The position numbers and the translations under genes are program-made. From NCBI GenBank assembly GCA_036491435.1, contig DASXBZ010000034.1, positions 1-63,614 on the forward strand: a stretch of 63,614 bases of DNA, in the 5' to 3' direction. The notes below the pieces were generated by a model that saw only the letters and a program-made list of their open reading frames with translations, searched no databases and had not been told where the DNA came from. Source of the DNA: Bog-473 sp036491435 (GTDB taxonomy: Bacteria > Actinomycetota > Acidimicrobiia > Acidimicrobiales > RAAP-2). This document shows positions 25,449-33,914 of this stretch, piece by piece (position 1 is the stretch's first letter; the number at the start of each line of letters is the position of its first letter).

Positions 25449-26096
25449 TCACCAGATGCCCGGCAGCATCCTCCAGCGGACCCGCCGGCAATAGGACGGG
25501 TGCGCCGGGTTCTGCGCCAGGACCCGCTCCTCGGCGCGGATGCGTCCGACGTCACAGCTCATGGTCAACAGCACGACGAGCGCGTTGCGGATCGAGATGC
25601 TTTGCAACAGGTAGCCCACGAGCAGCAGGACATAGGCCGCGTACACCGGATGGCGGACGATCGCGTAGGGGCCGCGGCTCACCAGACCACGGTCCGCGGC
25701 GGCGAACCCGAACGACCGGCCCAGGGTCGTCAAGGACCAGAGGGCGATGATCACGCCGACGAGTTGCAGGGCCAGACCCGCGGAGAGACCCCATTGGGGG
25801 TGCGCGCCGTCGGGCCGGAGGAGTACCGGGCTGAACGTCCCACCGAACGCAAGCAGCCAGTCGCCAAAGCGCAGGGTCACCGCGCTGGCCGGGCGACGGA
25901 CGAGATACGCCACGACCACCACTGCCTGTTGGGCGAAGAACAAGACGCCGATCGGGCGATGCGTGTCGAGATACGACGAGAGCGTCACATAGGCGAAGTA
26001 CGCCGCGCCCGCCGCGCCGACGATGTTCGCCGAGACCCGGACGATCTGCTGCGAGCGCGGCGGCAGCGCGTGCTGCACGCGCGCGACACCGGGCAC
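25449..26096 (-). CDS. ICMT/PEMT-like membrane methyltransferase
   Basis: The 215-residue protein has five to six hydrophobic helices and the C-terminal signature of isoprenylcysteine carboxyl methyltransferase and phospholipid N-methyltransferase families: GLVSRGPYAIVRHPVYAAYV followed by RIRAEERVLAQNP (SAM-binding region). It would methylate a membrane-embedded substrate; the acceptor is unknown. It is the last gene of a minus-strand operon, GTG-started four bases after the DoxX stop. Confidence 0.8.
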   Translation of the reverse strand: MPGVARVQHALPPRSQQIVRVSANIVGAAGAAYFAYVTLSSYLDTHRPIGVLFFAQQAVVVVAYLVRRPASAVTLRFGDWLLAFGGTFSPVLLRPDGAHPQWGLSAGLALQLVGVIIALWSLTTLGRSFGFAAADRGLVSRGPYAIVRHPVYAAYVLLLVGYLLQSISIRNALVVLLTMSCDVGRIRAEERVLAQNPAHPSYCRRVRWRMLPGIW

Positions 26097-26100
26097 GACG

Positions 26101-26643
26101 TCAGCCCCCGCCGTTGCCCTCTTGGGCAGAACGCGGAGCAGCGAGCCGCTGCCCGATCACGGCATCGAGGCTGAAGCGGCCGGCGCCGAGCAGCGCCACG
26201 ACCAGCGCGAGGATGGCGAGGGCCAGGTTCAGCTGGTAGCCGGGTGGGTTCGTCGAGTTGTTGATGCCCGTCGCCCAGGTCACCGTGATCATCGCCATCA
26301 CCATGTCCCCGACCAGCGCGAGGCCGGCGAGGCGGGCGAGGAGGCCCAAGGCCATGGCGCAACCGCTCCCGAACTCGATCAGACCCCCGAGCACGGCGAA
26401 GAGGCCTCCCGGGTGCAGGTGTGCGACGTTGGACATGTAAAGCGACGTCCCGTGGATGCCCGGACCGTTGAAGAGCCCGAAGAGCTTGCCGCCGCCGTAG
26501 TAGATGAAGATCCAGGCCAACCCGATGCGCGCCGCCAGCAGTCCCAGGTCCGCCGGCAGCGGCGACGACCGGACGCTGAACACCCACCCGAGCACGTCGC
26601 GCGCGCGTGCGGCAGGGCTCGAGAGTGTGGCGGTGGTCGCCAT
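26101..26643 (-). CDS. DoxX family membrane protein
   Basis: The 180-residue protein has four hydrophobic helices and DoxX-family features: ARIGLAWIFIYYGGGKLFGL at helix 1, GGLIEFGSGCAMALGLLAR and a final NLALAILALVVALLGAGRFS helix. DoxX proteins are associated with quinone, thiosulfate or redox membrane systems in different bacteria; no catalytic residue is established. The ATG overlaps the desaturase-like TGA by one base, so the two are translationally coupled. Confidence 0.82.
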   Translation of the reverse strand: MATTATLSSPAARARDVLGWVFSVRSSPLPADLGLLAARIGLAWIFIYYGGGKLFGLFNGPGIHGTSLYMSNVAHLHPGGLFAVLGGLIEFGSGCAMALGLLARLAGLALVGDMVMAMITVTWATGINNSTNPPGYQLNLALAILALVVALLGAGRFSLDAVIGQRLAAPRSAQEGNGGG

Positions 26644-27689
26644 CACGCCTCGCCGGTGGCGGCAGCGTCCCTGATCGTCGGAAGGTCCACGGGCTGGCGC
26701 ATCGGGCGGAAGGGGCCGACCAGTTGCGCCGCCAGCACCGCCATGTGGCGCGGACGAGGCCCTTCCTGCTCGACAGCCAGCGGCCGACCGGGAATGCCGG
26801 TGTCGATCCTCACCGTCTCCGCCGTCGGGAAGACCGCCCGGTGGAAGAGCTGGTCCCAGATCGTGAGGGCAAATCCGAGATTGACGTCTTGGGCACCATC
26901 GAGGCGGTGGTGGAGGCGGTGATAGTTCGGGCTCACGAAGACGCGCCCCAACGGACCGAAAGTCAGGTCGGTATTGGAATGCGCGAGGGCGACCCACCCG
27001 CCGTAGAGGACCAGCAGCAGCGCCGACACGGCGCCGTTGCGAAGCAGGATGACTCCGGGCAGGAGGGCGAGCACGTACGAGATGTGCAGGAACGGGTGAG
27101 TGCGGAAGACGCTCAGCGCGTTGAGGTCTTCCTGGGAGTGGTGGAGCTCGTGGAAACGCCACAGCATTCGCACCCGATGGTTGGCCAGATGGACGAACCA
27201 GTTGCACCCGTCCATGGCGACGAAGATCACGGCCACGGCGGCCCAGCGCGGCACGATGCCCACCTTGGGCAGCACGAGCCACGGCACCGCCCGGTTCACC
27301 AGCACGGCGAACGAGAGCGTGAGCGCGGTCACGAGGGGCGCCACGAGCGCGACGTTGAGCAGCGTGTAGATGACGTCGTGGCGGTGTCCCCGCGCTACGA
27401 GCGGCCGGCGCTGCGCCGGCCGCACCCGCTCGAGGACGAGGATGGGTCCGATGATGGCGAGCGTGAGCGGCCCGAGCACGATGAGCCGCAGGTCGCTGAC
27501 CGACCCTCCGAAGCTCGCGCCGCCCCAGCCGGTGGCCCAGCCGAAGCCGATGAGGGCGGCGGCTCCGGCCACCCAGAGGCAGGCCGGGAGGTAGACGCGC
27601 GCAGTGAGAGCCGCCCGGAGGCGACCGACGCGGCGCCGCCACCCTCGGACTTCGAGCGAGGTCGAGGTCCAGACGGGGAGGACTACCAC
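26643..27689 (-). CDS. Sterol desaturase / fatty acid hydroxylase superfamily protein
   Basis: The 348-residue membrane di-iron oxygenase-type protein has the histidine clusters of the superfamily: HLANH, HELHHSQ and HRLHHR. It has several hydrophobic helices before and between them. Members hydroxylate or desaturate sterols, fatty acids, carotenoids or alkylglycerols. The position of the clusters after about 160 residues and the CNWFVHLANH context are typical. It starts with GTG and overlaps the DoxX gene by one base. The substrate is likely a membrane lipid, by inference. Confidence 0.85.
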   Translation of the reverse strand: MVVLPVWTSTSLEVRGWRRRVGRLRAALTARVYLPACLWVAGAAALIGFGWATGWGGASFGGSVSDLRLIVLGPLTLAIIGPILVLERVRPAQRRPLVARGHRHDVIYTLLNVALVAPLVTALTLSFAVLVNRAVPWLVLPKVGIVPRWAAVAVIFVAMDGCNWFVHLANHRVRMLWRFHELHHSQEDLNALSVFRTHPFLHISYVLALLPGVILLRNGAVSALLLVLYGGWVALAHSNTDLTFGPLGRVFVSPNYHRLHHRLDGAQDVNLGFALTIWDQLFHRAVFPTAETVRIDTGIPGRPLAVEQEGPRPRHMAVLAAQLVGPFRPMRQPVDLPTIRDAAATGEA

Positions 27690-27729
27690 GCGGCTCGACC
27701 CGGGCGAGAGCCGAAGTCAAGCCGGCACA

Positions 27730-28278
27730 TCAGAAGCCTGCGCCACCGGAGCCTGCGCTGCTCCCACCGGAATTGCCGCTGGAGCCGGTGCCCGCGCCAG
27801 CGGCACCCTTGCTGACGACCACGTCGGCCCACTTGCCCCACGTGTCGGAGATGTTGCCCTTCGCCTTGCCCTTCTGGTTGTCGAGCGCGAAGAAGTAGAC
27901 AGGCTGGCCCTTGTAGGTGACCTGCTTGAGGCCATTGGGACCAGCCTTCGTCCCGAGCTTCGCGCTCTGCACGCCCTTCCCTGCGGTTGCGCTCTTCGTG
28001 CCCGCGGGCAGCGTCAGTGCGGGCCAGATCTTGAGGCACGAGGAGGTGCACGCGACGGAGCTCGGGGTCTGGAGGACATAGAGCGCCTTGCCGTTGGCGA
28101 CGAGGACCTTGTTGTTTCCGATCGTCGCGACGGACACCGTGACGTGCTTGCCACTTGAGGCCCCGGCGGTCCCGGAGGACAGTGCCGTCGCGGAGACGGC
28201 CCCGAGGGCGAGCGCGGCGGTCGCGAGACAGCCGAGCCAGGCATGAGTGGCGGCCGCCGGACGGTGGGTGGTCTTCAT
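27730..28278 (-). CDS. Secreted COG4315-type repeat protein, first gene of membrane operon
   Basis: The 182-residue product has a signal peptide (about residues 14-40) and two COG4315 units: VANGKALYVLQTPSSVACTS with SSCLKIWPALTLP, and YKGQPVYFFALDNQKGKAKG. The C-terminal 30 residues are Gly/Ser-rich and end SGGAGF. AGGAG precedes the ATG. It leads a minus-strand operon with the desaturase-like, DoxX and ICMT-like genes. Its cysteine pair could bind or transfer something extracellular, but this is not known. Confidence 0.78.
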   Translation of the reverse strand: MKTTHRPAAATHAWLGCLATAALALGAVSATALSSGTAGASSGKHVTVSVATIGNNKVLVANGKALYVLQTPSSVACTSSCLKIWPALTLPAGTKSATAGKGVQSAKLGTKAGPNGLKQVTYKGQPVYFFALDNQKGKAKGNISDTWGKWADVVVSKGAAGAGTGSSGNSGGSSAGSGGAGF

Positions 28279-28499
28279 CTGGGTTCTCCTGGAATCTGAC
28301 GGGGCCGATGCACCGGAATCGCTCCAGTGTTCTTACCCGTCCTCGTAGAAATACAAATAGTCCTACGGTCCAGGTACGGCAAGGGATTCCGGCGGGTCCT
28401 CCACCCCGAGCCGCCCATCCGGCCCCCAGGGGTCCCCGGACCTGGTCGACCAATAGCATGGGTCGAATACGCCGGAGTAGGGCAGAAAGGAGTCCGGAA

Positions 28500-29420
28500 G
28501 TGTCCACCGCAGTCGCTTTGGCTCTGATTGCGAGCTTCTGCACGGCCACTTCCTCGGTTTGCCAGCGCATCGGGGCCTCCACGGCGCCGACGGGCGAGAA
28601 ATTCAGCCTGAAGCTGCTGCTGTACCTCTTCCGGCACCCGATGTGGCTTGCCGGAGTCGCAAGCTTGATCCTCGGCTTCGGATTCCAGGTGGTGGCACTC
28701 CACTTCGGCGGCCTCGCCCTCGTGCAGCCGATCTTCGCCACCGAACTCCTCTTCGTGTTCGGGTACATGGCATTGATCGGCCGGAAACGACTCTTGAAGA
28801 CGGACTGGATGGCGGCCGTCGCCATGGCGGCCGGGCTCTCCGTGTTCCTGTTCACGGCGTCCCCTTCGGGTGGACGGGTGCATCCGCCCGCAACCCTGTG
28901 GTGGCTGGCCGGCATCTCGGCGGTCGGGCTCGCCGCGGTGGTGACCGTGGCCGCCTACGTGCCGCTGCGTCGGGGCTCGCTCCCGTCCCCGGCGCGAAAG
29001 GCCGCCACGATCGGCATCGCGACGGGCGTCTCGTGGGGCTTCGTGGCGGCCGTCATCAAGGAGATGAGCACGCACAAGACGCTCGGCTCGGCGCTGTCGT
29101 CCTGGACGCCCTACGTGCTCGTCGGCGTGGGCGCGCTGTCGATGCTCCTCGCCGCGCACGCCCTCCAGGCTGGTCCGCTCGCCGCCTCGCAGCCGGGTTT
29201 CACGATCGTCGATCCCCTCGTGGCGAGCCTCCTCGGGGTCTTCGTGTTCTCGGAGCACCTGCAGCTCCAGCCCGACGACATCGTGGTCGAAGTCCTGGCA
29301 CTTGGCGCGCTCGTCTGGGGCGTGATCACCCTCAGCCACAGCCGGCTCATCCACGGCGACGACCCCGAGACGCTCGCACCCGAGCCGCCGGCGAACGTCA
29401 GACTCAACGTCGACGTGTGA
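28500..29420 (+). CDS. DMT-superfamily (EamA/DUF6-type) permease
   Basis: The 306-residue protein has about nine hydrophobic helices arranged as two repeats, as in drug/metabolite transporters. Segments such as LVQPIFATELLFVFGYMALI and QPGFTIVDPLVASLLGVFVF mark equivalent positions in the two halves. The GTG 28500 start is chosen for AAAGGAG seven bases upstream; the open frame reaches further back. It is divergent from the COG4315 operon with a 221-base gap that contains an AT-rich patch near 28344-28367. The substrate is unknown. Confidence 0.8.
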   Translation: MSTAVALALIASFCTATSSVCQRIGASTAPTGEKFSLKLLLYLFRHPMWLAGVASLILGFGFQVVALHFGGLALVQPIFATELLFVFGYMALIGRKRLLKTDWMAAVAMAAGLSVFLFTASPSGGRVHPPATLWWLAGISAVGLAAVVTVAAYVPLRRGSLPSPARKAATIGIATGVSWGFVAAVIKEMSTHKTLGSALSSWTPYVLVGVGALSMLLAAHALQAGPLAASQPGFTIVDPLVASLLGVFVFSEHLQLQPDDIVVEVLALGALVWGVITLSHSRLIHGDDPETLAPEPPANVRLNVDV

Positions 29421-29469
29421 ACGCGGCATCGCTCAATACGACGTCGCACGAACCCGGACACTCATCACG

Positions 29470-31131
29470 ATGATCGATCAACTTGCGATCCCCGATCTCG
29501 ACGAGGGCGAGATCGCCCAACTGGAGCCCTACGGGACCCGCCGAACTGCCCGTCCCGGGGAATACCTCTACCGTGCCGGCGACGCCGACTACGACTTCTA
29601 CGTGGTGCTCTCGGGTCAGGTCGAGATCGTCCTCGGCGTCGACGGCGAAGAGCGGGTCATCGTCGAGCACGGACCGGGACGGTTTCTGGGCGAGTTGAAC
29701 CTGCTGACCGGCTTGCGGGTCTTCGTGTCGGCCCGGGTGTCCGAGCCGAGCGAGGTCTTGCAGATTCCGGTCGAGGAGTTCAGGCGCATCATCGCCACCC
29801 AGCCGCAGCTCAGCGACAAGATCCTCGTGACGTTCATGGCACGTCGGAACGAGCTGCTGGCCGGGGCTGGTTCGGCGACCAGGGTCATCGGGTCCCGGTT
29901 CTCACCCGACGTGCTCCAGCTGCGCGAATTCCTCTCACGCACCCGGATTCCCTACGAATGGCTCGACCCGGACGAGGACCCGCACGTGCAGGAGATCCTC
30001 GAACAGTTCGGCCTCGAGGCGTCGGACCTTCCCGTCGTCGTTTCGTCGGAGACCGTGCTCCGGCAGGCGACGCCGGGGTCGCTGTCCCAGCATCTCGGTC
30101 TGACCCTTGACCGCCTCCCAGAGCGTTGCTTCGACCTCGTCATCGTCGGAGGTGGCCCCGCCGGTCTTGCGGCAGCCGTGTACGGGGCGTCGGAGGGCCT
30201 GCGCACGCTCGGGGTCGACATGGTAGCGCCGGGTGGTCAAGCGGGAACCAGCTCGCGAATCGAGAACTACTTCGGGTTTCCCATCGGGATTTCCGGCGGT
30301 GAGCTCGCCCAACGTGGATTCGTGCAGGCAGAGAAATTCGGCGCGCAACTGACCACACCATGCGAGGCGGTGAGCCTGAAGGAACGGTCCGGCCACCTCG
30401 TCGTCGAGCTGTCCGACGGCTCCGAGGTGGCTGGGAGAGCGGTGATCGCGGCGACCGGAGCCCACTATCGCCGGCTCGACGTGGAACGAATTCGCGAGTT
30501 CGAGGCGAAAGGTGTGTACTACGCCGCGACCGAACTCGAGGCGCGCCAATGTGCCGGCAGCCCGGTGGTCGTCGTCGGCGGAGGAAACTCCGCCGGGCAG
30601 GCGGCGATCTTCCTGGCCGACAAGGGAAGCTCGGTCACCGTCGTCATCCGGGGTGCCCAACTCGCCGCCAGCATGTCGGGCTATCTCGTCAGGCGGCTGG
30701 AGAGCCATCCGCGCATCGACGTGCTCACCGGTAGTCAGGTGGTGGCGCTCGAAGGCGAAGAGCTCTTGGAGGCGGTCCAGATCGCGGGACCCGGCGGTCG
30801 CGCCGGCCGGCCGTGCAACGCACTCTTCTCGTTCATCGGCGCCGACCCCCAATCCGGCTGGATCTCTGGCTGTGCCGCCCTCGACGAACACGGTTTCATC
30901 CTCACCGACCGAGCCTTGGGACCGGAGGTGCTGGACGGAGCGGACGGAGTGTGGACGGCGCTTGGTCGCGCTCCTCTCCCCTACGAGACGAGCCACCCAG
31001 GGCTCTTTGCGGTGGGCGATGTGCGTTCCGGGTCGGCGAAGCGTGTTGCCACCGCAGTCGGTGAGGGTTCGGCCGCGGTCAGGGCGATCCACGAATACCT
31101 CGCCTTCACCGCGACGCCCGTCGACGCTTGA
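29470..31131 (+). CDS. cNMP-binding domain fused to thioredoxin-reductase-like flavoprotein
   Basis: The 553-residue fusion has residues about 15-130 as a cyclic-nucleotide-binding beta-roll (RPGEYLYRAGDADYDFYVV, GPGRFLGELNLLTG), about 135-210 as a thioredoxin/glutaredoxin-like linker, and 215-550 as the FAD/NAD(P)H module of thioredoxin reductase (VIVGGGPAGLAAAV, PGGQAGTSSRIENY, VVVGGGNSAGQAA, GLFAVGDVRSGS). The redox CxxC is missing: Ala352-Ala-Thr-Glu355 occupy its place. It may be a sensor or an NAD(P)H oxidoreductase with another acceptor, controlled by the cNMP domain. Confidence 0.88.
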   Translation: MIDQLAIPDLDEGEIAQLEPYGTRRTARPGEYLYRAGDADYDFYVVLSGQVEIVLGVDGEERVIVEHGPGRFLGELNLLTGLRVFVSARVSEPSEVLQIPVEEFRRIIATQPQLSDKILVTFMARRNELLAGAGSATRVIGSRFSPDVLQLREFLSRTRIPYEWLDPDEDPHVQEILEQFGLEASDLPVVVSSETVLRQATPGSLSQHLGLTLDRLPERCFDLVIVGGGPAGLAAAVYGASEGLRTLGVDMVAPGGQAGTSSRIENYFGFPIGISGGELAQRGFVQAEKFGAQLTTPCEAVSLKERSGHLVVELSDGSEVAGRAVIAATGAHYRRLDVERIREFEAKGVYYAATELEARQCAGSPVVVVGGGNSAGQAAIFLADKGSSVTVVIRGAQLAASMSGYLVRRLESHPRIDVLTGSQVVALEGEELLEAVQIAGPGGRAGRPCNALFSFIGADPQSGWISGCAALDEHGFILTDRALGPEVLDGADGVWTALGRAPLPYETSHPGLFAVGDVRSGSAKRVATAVGEGSAAVRAIHEYLAFTATPVDA

Positions 31132-31257
31132 ACGGCGGAGACGAAGTTACCTAGTCGTCAGTTCCCAACATGTCCCTTCCATGCGTATGGTGCGGGAGAC
31201 CCTCGGCCCAATGTATGGGTCGTGTCCGAACGGGTTGGAGAGGATCCCGGTGGTGGT

Positions 31258-32250
31258 ATGAGCACTGGCGGTTGCACGATCACTGGGTGGGGTGCAGCGG
31301 TCCCACCGACCGTCGTCACCAACGAGGATCTCAAATCGATCTTCGAGACGACCGACGAATGGATCGTTGAACGTTCCGGCATACGGTCCCGCCATGCCGC
31401 CACGGGACCATTCGTCGAAAGCGTCCCTACGTTCGACCCACGAGAACTCGGGACAACGGCGACCCTGGCCGTCGAATCCGGACGCCGGGCCCTCGACGCC
31501 GCCGGCGTCTCGCCGGCGGACCTCGGTGCTCTCATCCTCTGCACGACCACGCCGGACCTGGCGATCCCCGCAACGTCTTCAGCCGTCGCCGGTGCCATGG
31601 GGATCACCGGTGGTGCGATGGACCTGAACGCGGCCTGCGCCGGCTTTACCTACGGGCTGATAACCGCCGGCGCGCTCGTCGCGGCGGGCATCGGTCCCGT
31701 CCTGCTCGTCGGCGCCGAGACGCTGTCCCGGGCGACAAACTGGAACGACCGCACGAACGCGTTCTTGTTCGGCGACGGCGCGGGTGCGGTGGTCCTCGAA
31801 CCGGTCGAAGGCCGTGGCTCGCTGCTCGGGTGGCACCTCGGGGTCGACGGCACGTTGGTCGACCTGCTCTACGCGGAGCACGGGTCGGGCATGGTGATGC
31901 GCGGCCAGGAGGTCTTCCGCAAGGCCGTCCGGGCGACTGCGGACTCGGCCAGGGCCGCCCTCGATCACGCCAGGGTCGACGCGTCGGAGATCGCCCTCTT
32001 CATCCCCCACCAGGCGAACGAACGCATCATGGACGCCGTCGCGGAGCGACTCGGTCTCCCCGAAGAACGGGTCGCGTCGGTCATCGAGTGGACGGGAAAC
32101 ACGAGTTCCGCCTCCATTCCTCTCGCTCTTGTCGACGCCGCCGAGCACGACAGACTCCATGAGGGGGACCTCGTGCTTCTGTCCGGCTTTGGCGCTGGCA
32201 TGACGTTCGCGTCAGCCGTGTGGCGCTGGGCTCGGCGACCAGGGCCATAA
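31258..32250 (+). CDS. 3-oxoacyl-ACP synthase III (FabH/KAS III) family
   Basis: The 330-residue thiolase-fold condensing enzyme has the full catalytic triad: Cys in LNAACAGFTYG, His in FIPHQANERIMD and Asn in EWTGNTSSASIP. It would condense an acyl-CoA starter with malonyl-ACP. It stands alone, not in a fab operon, so it may serve branched or specialised fatty acids. ATG 31258 begins just before the usual N-terminus (GCTITGWGAAVP); GTG 31222 is the alternative. Neighbours give no pathway. Confidence 0.9.
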   Translation: MSTGGCTITGWGAAVPPTVVTNEDLKSIFETTDEWIVERSGIRSRHAATGPFVESVPTFDPRELGTTATLAVESGRRALDAAGVSPADLGALILCTTTPDLAIPATSSAVAGAMGITGGAMDLNAACAGFTYGLITAGALVAAGIGPVLLVGAETLSRATNWNDRTNAFLFGDGAGAVVLEPVEGRGSLLGWHLGVDGTLVDLLYAEHGSGMVMRGQEVFRKAVRATADSARAALDHARVDASEIALFIPHQANERIMDAVAERLGLPEERVASVIEWTGNTSSASIPLALVDAAEHDRLHEGDLVLLSGFGAGMTFASAVWRWARRPGP

Positions 32251-32356
32251 GCCGGCACCCCGTATTGCTCCGCAGCGCCAGCCCCAGGACACCCTGGTCG
32301 GAGGCCTGCGGAATCTCGATGTTCGGATTTCGGCGCTCCCGGGCGATGTATGAGGT

Positions 32357-32860
32357 GTGGGAACTCCGGACCCGGGCGCTCTTGTGGCCGTCTACCGCCG
32401 TGCACTACCCCAGGTGTACGGCTACCTGCTTCCACGCTGCGGCAGTGTGGTGGTCGCCGAAGATCTGACCGCGGAGGCATTCATGGCGGCCGTCGCCGCC
32501 ATGCAGCAAGGTGCTGCGCCGGACGTCAACGTCGCCTGGCTCATCGGCGTCGCGCGCCACAAGCTCGTCGACCATTGGCGCCGACAGGGGTTGGACGACC
32601 GAAGCCGGGCAATGATGGCTCAGTCCGGCCAGGAACTGGAGGACCCGTGGGAGGAGACACTCGACCGGGTCGCCCTCCACGCTGCCCTCGCCGAACTGAA
32701 CGGTTTTCAACGGGCCGCGCTGACGCTGCGGTACTTGGACGGGCTCCGCGTGGCAGACGTTGCCGAGCACATCGGGCGCAGTGTGCCCGCCACCGAAACG
32801 CTGCTCGCCCGGGCGAAGGCCGCCCTCCGCCGTTCGTATCGGAGAAGCCATGACGACTGA
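32357..32860 (+). CDS. ECF-type RNA polymerase sigma factor
   Basis: The 167-residue product has region 2 (VYRRALPQVYGYLLPRCGSV, AEDLTAEAFMAA) and region 4 (AALAELNGFQRAALTLRYLD, RVADVAEHIGRSVPATETLL), the minimal set for extracytoplasmic-function sigma factors. No transmembrane anti-sigma factor follows; instead two VOC proteins overlap in sequence, the first by 11 bases. It may therefore be controlled by the VOC protein or at transcription. The start is GTG. Confidence 0.88.
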   Translation: MGTPDPGALVAVYRRALPQVYGYLLPRCGSVVVAEDLTAEAFMAAVAAMQQGAAPDVNVAWLIGVARHKLVDHWRRQGLDDRSRAMMAQSGQELEDPWEETLDRVALHAALAELNGFQRAALTLRYLDGLRVADVAEHIGRSVPATETLLARAKAALRRSYRRSHDD

Positions 32861-33365
32861 CCCGCTCGACGCTCTGCGCCTTCCGATCGTGCCGATCGAG
32901 CCCAGACCCGAATTCGCCGACGCGCTGTTGCGCCGCATCGAGGCCCGTCCTGGCCCCCTGGACCGCCAGACGGCGACGATCCGCTATTTCGTCGCCGACC
33001 TGGACGCATCCGTCGACTTTTACTGTCGACTGCTGGACTTCGAAGAAGAGCTGCGCCCCTCTCCGGTTTTCGCCATGCTCTACCGAGGCGATCTTCGGCT
33101 CCTCCTCAGTGTCCCCGGGGGCGCCGGCGCGGTGCACACCCTGCCCGACGGGACCGTGCCGCAGCCGGGCGGTTGGAATCGCATGACCCTTCAGGTCGCC
33201 GACCTCGCCTCGACGGCGGACTCGCTCCAGAGGCACCGGGTCGTCTTCCGCCACGACATCCAACCCGGTGTCGGCGTACGCACACTCTTGGTCGAAGACC
33301 CATCGGGCAACCCGGTGGAGCTGATCGAGCCGACCGTCGGCTATCACGAAAGGAGCAATCAATGA
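32850..33365 (+). CDS. VOC (glyoxalase/bleomycin resistance fold) protein with sigma-associated N-terminal leader
   Basis: The 171-residue protein has a 40-residue leader (LRLPIVPIEPRPEFADALLR) before a VOC domain (ATIRYFVADLDASVDFYCRL, GGWNRMTLQVADL, VEDPSGNPVELIEP). The leader resembles that seen on VOC proteins next to actinobacterial ECF sigma factors and could bind the sigma factor. The ATG lies within the last 11 bases of the sigma gene, which ties their translation. The metal ligands of glyoxalase I are only partly present (final Glu in VELIEP), so binding or sensing is as likely as catalysis. Confidence 0.82.
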   Translation: MTTDPLDALRLPIVPIEPRPEFADALLRRIEARPGPLDRQTATIRYFVADLDASVDFYCRLLDFEEELRPSPVFAMLYRGDLRLLLSVPGGAGAVHTLPDGTVPQPGGWNRMTLQVADLASTADSLQRHRVVFRHDIQPGVGVRTLLVEDPSGNPVELIEPTVGYHERSNQ

Positions 33366-33775
33366 GCACTGTCAGCGTCCGGTACATCGTCCATGACGTG
33401 GACGAAGCGAGCGAGTTCTACGTGCACCACCTCGGCTTCCGACTAGAGATGCACCCCGCTCCGGCGTTCGCCATGTTGTCGCGAGGTGACCTCCGGCTCG
33501 TTCTGGTCTCGCCGGTCGGGCCGGACCACCCCGGTGGAGGGTCGCGACCGATGCCGGACGGCACTCCGCAAAGTCCCGGCGGGTGGAACCGGTTCATGCT
33601 GCAAGTTCCCGACCTGGACGCCTCCGTCCGAGACCTCCGGCGAGACGCCGTCAGATTCCGTTCCGACGTCATCTCCGGGGTGGGGACGAAGCAGGTGATG
33701 ATCGAAGACCCCTCGGGAAACCCGATCGAATTGTTCGAACCCATCCTCGCGGAGGCCCGCTTGCAGGACTCTTGA
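33362..33775 (+). CDS. VOC-fold protein, second of pair
   Basis: The 137-residue single VOC domain is closely similar to its upstream neighbour (SVRYIVHDVDEASEFYVHHL, FAMLSRGDLRLVLVS, GGWNRFMLQVPDL, IEDPSGNPIELFEP) but lacks the N-terminal leader. The pair arose by duplication. ATG overlaps the stop of the first VOC gene (ATGA), after AAGGAG. Together with the sigma gene it forms a three-gene unit. The ligand is unknown. Confidence 0.85.
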   Translation: MSTVSVRYIVHDVDEASEFYVHHLGFRLEMHPAPAFAMLSRGDLRLVLVSPVGPDHPGGGSRPMPDGTPQSPGGWNRFMLQVPDLDASVRDLRRDAVRFRSDVISGVGTKQVMIEDPSGNPIELFEPILAEARLQDS

Positions 33776-33821
33776 TTCACCGCCCATTCACCGAGGTCAT
33801 GTTGCCCATGTGAATCGGAAA

Positions 33822-33856
33822 AAGCGATATTAAGTATCGCTTCTAGCATATTGACA
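33822..33856 (+). promoter_or_regulatory. Palindrome plus TTGACA in AT-rich gap
   Basis: AAGCGATA-TTAAG-TATCGCTT (33822-33842) is a perfect 8-bp inverted repeat, followed after eight bases by TTGACA (33851-33856), a consensus -35. The best -10 at 17 bases (CAACCT) is poor. It may be the operator and promoter of the cNMP-binding gene at 33915, or the end of the VOC transcript. Confidence 0.4.
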
Positions 33857-33914
33857 GATACCGCGAGGGGCGCCAACCTGGGCGTGGAAGGGGCGACGAG
33901 GCAAAGGAGCCACT

